A program made the translations under genes and the position numbers. The notes below the pieces were generated by a model. It worked only from the letters and a program-made list of their open reading frames with translations. It did no database searches and was not told the origin of the DNA. Shown piece after piece: positions 32,694 through 33,661 of a DNA stretch of 33,661 nt. The stretch comes from Gammaproteobacteria bacterium UBA7376. GTDB taxonomy: Bacteria; Pseudomonadota; Gammaproteobacteria; Pseudomonadales; Azotimanducaceae. Location of the stretch: positions 1 to 33,661 of the forward strand of contig DKNY01000023.1 in the NCBI GenBank assembly GCA_002470275.1, read 5' to 3'. Position 1 is the first letter of the stretch. Each line of letters starts with the position of its first letter.

Positions 32694-33661
32694 TTGCACG
32701 AGGATACTTCAGCCGCCCCAGAGGCGAGCATTATACCTTTCACACGGCGTGTGGTTGTCGAACCCGACGACGCCCGTCGTCTCGCCGCCCTCATTGGTCC
32801 TGTGGATCAAAACCTAAAGCACCTGGAGCTTCGCCTCGGCGTACACATACGCAATCGCGGCAATGAGTTTGAGATCAGCGGGCCTCAGCCTCGCGTGCAG
32901 GCTACCGAAGCTGTGCTGCACCAGCTGTATCGTGAAACCCTGGATCGAGACGCCCTGGAGCCAGACTTCGTCCATCTCTTTCTTCAGGAGGCGGGTTTGG
33001 ACGACATGCTGGCCAGGCTAAGACAGGAACGCGAGGATGCCCGTGACGAGACGGCGATGGAGCCGACTGGAGACGGGGCGGCAGCCCTGACGATCCGAAC
33101 GCCCAAAAAGTCCATCAAGCCACGTGGCGGCAACCAGGTTGCCTATTGTCAGTCCGTTCGCCGGCATGACATTAACTTTGGCATTGGGCCTGCCGGTACA
33201 GGGAAGACCTATCTTGCCGTGGCCTGCGCGGTTGAGGCCCTTGAAGCCGCTCAGGTTTCTCGAATTCTCTTGGTGCGGCCCGCCGTAGAGGCGGGTGAGA
33301 AGCTGGGGTTTTTGCCCGGAGACCTGGCTCAAAAAATCGACCCGTACCTGAGGCCACTCTACGACGCGCTTTACGAAATGTTGGGGGTAGAGCGCGTCAA
33401 TAAATATATCGAGCGCAATATCATCGAAGTGGCGCCCTTAGCCTATATGCGAGGCCGCACGCTTAACAACGCCTTCATTATTCTGGATGAATCCCAGAAC
33501 ACGACGGTGGCCCAGATGAAGATGTTTCTGACGCGGATTGGCTTCGGCTCCACGGCGGTGGTGACCGGGGATATCACCCAAATTGATCTGCCCCGGGGCG
33601 AACGCTCTGGGCTGGTTAACGTGCGCAAAGTGCTGCGTCAGGTTGATGGGATTGCCTTTAC
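32694..33661 (+). CDS. ybeZ: PhoH-like AAA ATPase (YbeZ type, 3' partial)
   Basis: Cytoplasmic PhoH-family ATPase, linked to RNA metabolism and ribosome maturation. Cut by the right edge, with 322 codons visible. The start is probably TTG at 32694, with AAAGGGG about 6 bp upstream; no in-frame ATG is near. The N-terminal half includes a KH-like segment (about 20-75). The Walker A motif GPAGTGKT is at about 165-172, followed by LLVRPAVEAGEKLGFLPGDLAQKIDPYLRPLYDAL. Walker B is IILDESQNT with D265/E266, then TGDITQIDLPRGERSGL. It follows miaB by 71 bp, and in E. coli the gene order miaB-ybeZ-ybeY-ybeX is the same, so ybeY is expected to the right. Confidence 0.93.
   Translation, partial: MHEDTSAAPEASIIPFTRRVVVEPDDARRLAALIGPVDQNLKHLELRLGVHIRNRGNEFEISGPQPRVQATEAVLHQLYRETLDRDALEPDFVHLFLQEAGLDDMLARLRQEREDARDETAMEPTGDGAAALTIRTPKKSIKPRGGNQVAYCQSVRRHDINFGIGPAGTGKTYLAVACAVEALEAAQVSRILLVRPAVEAGEKLGFLPGDLAQKIDPYLRPLYDALYEMLGVERVNKYIERNIIEVAPLAYMRGRTLNNAFIILDESQNTTVAQMKMFLTRIGFGSTAVVTGDITQIDLPRGERSGLVNVRKVLRQVDGIAF

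Overview
The window reads as a piece of a moderately GC-rich (mid-50s % by eye), gene-dense chromosome from a heterotrophic marine-type gammaproteobacterium. The pointers are a gammaproteobacterial MiaB next to PhoH, a DUF1820 protein, an RluE-type pseudouridine synthase, the three-gene PntAA/PntAB/PntB transhydrogenase, a type III pantothenate kinase, a large TonB-dependent receptor and a TRAP transporter. No tRNA, rRNA, CRISPR array, insertion sequence, integrase or phage gene was seen. Both edges cut a gene: the receptor on the left has lost its N-terminus, and PhoH on the right has lost its C-terminus.

Left third (1-11.1 kb): the end of a TonB-dependent receptor; a HisN-type phosphatase; a convergent PurN-like formyltransferase; a complete TRAP transporter on the minus strand (dctP-dctQ-dctM) whose binding protein resembles the 2-oxoacid/lactate group; then, divergently, pntAA-pntAB-pntB; and a convergent RluE-like gene.

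Middle (11.1-20.5 kb): a tightly packed plus-strand operon of nitroreductase, spinster-type MFS carrier, CoxG-like protein, CoxS-like Fe-S subunit, CoxM-like FAD subunit and quinone oxidoreductase. No molybdenum-binding large subunit lies anywhere in the window. A coenzyme A block, panB-panC-coaX, follows with 4-bp overlaps between genes, and then a periplasmic HtrA/DegQ protease.

Right third (20.5-33.7 kb): a zinc alcohol dehydrogenase (minus); folK, a secreted protein, a luciferase-like monooxygenase, a CtBP-like dehydrogenase and a YhhQ-type transporter (all plus); a minus-strand pair of a divergent PTPS/QueD-family protein and a short-chain dehydrogenase; an acyl-CoA dehydrogenase with one in-frame amber codon; a putidaredoxin-reductase-like flavoprotein (minus); a lactate/glycolate oxidase-type FMN enzyme; DUF1820; miaB; and phoH.

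The most notable points are the Cox-type Fe-S and FAD subunits without a large subunit, the PTPS-like protein that lacks the catalytic Cys but keeps an E-x-x-HGH motif beside an SDR, the isolated amber codon in the acyl-CoA dehydrogenase, the panB-panC-coaX operon, and the very tight convergent gene ends, most of which carry CTAG or TTAG stop motifs and several of which can form a hairpin. I found no clearly new defence or mobile system. Most of the window is metabolic and housekeeping genes.
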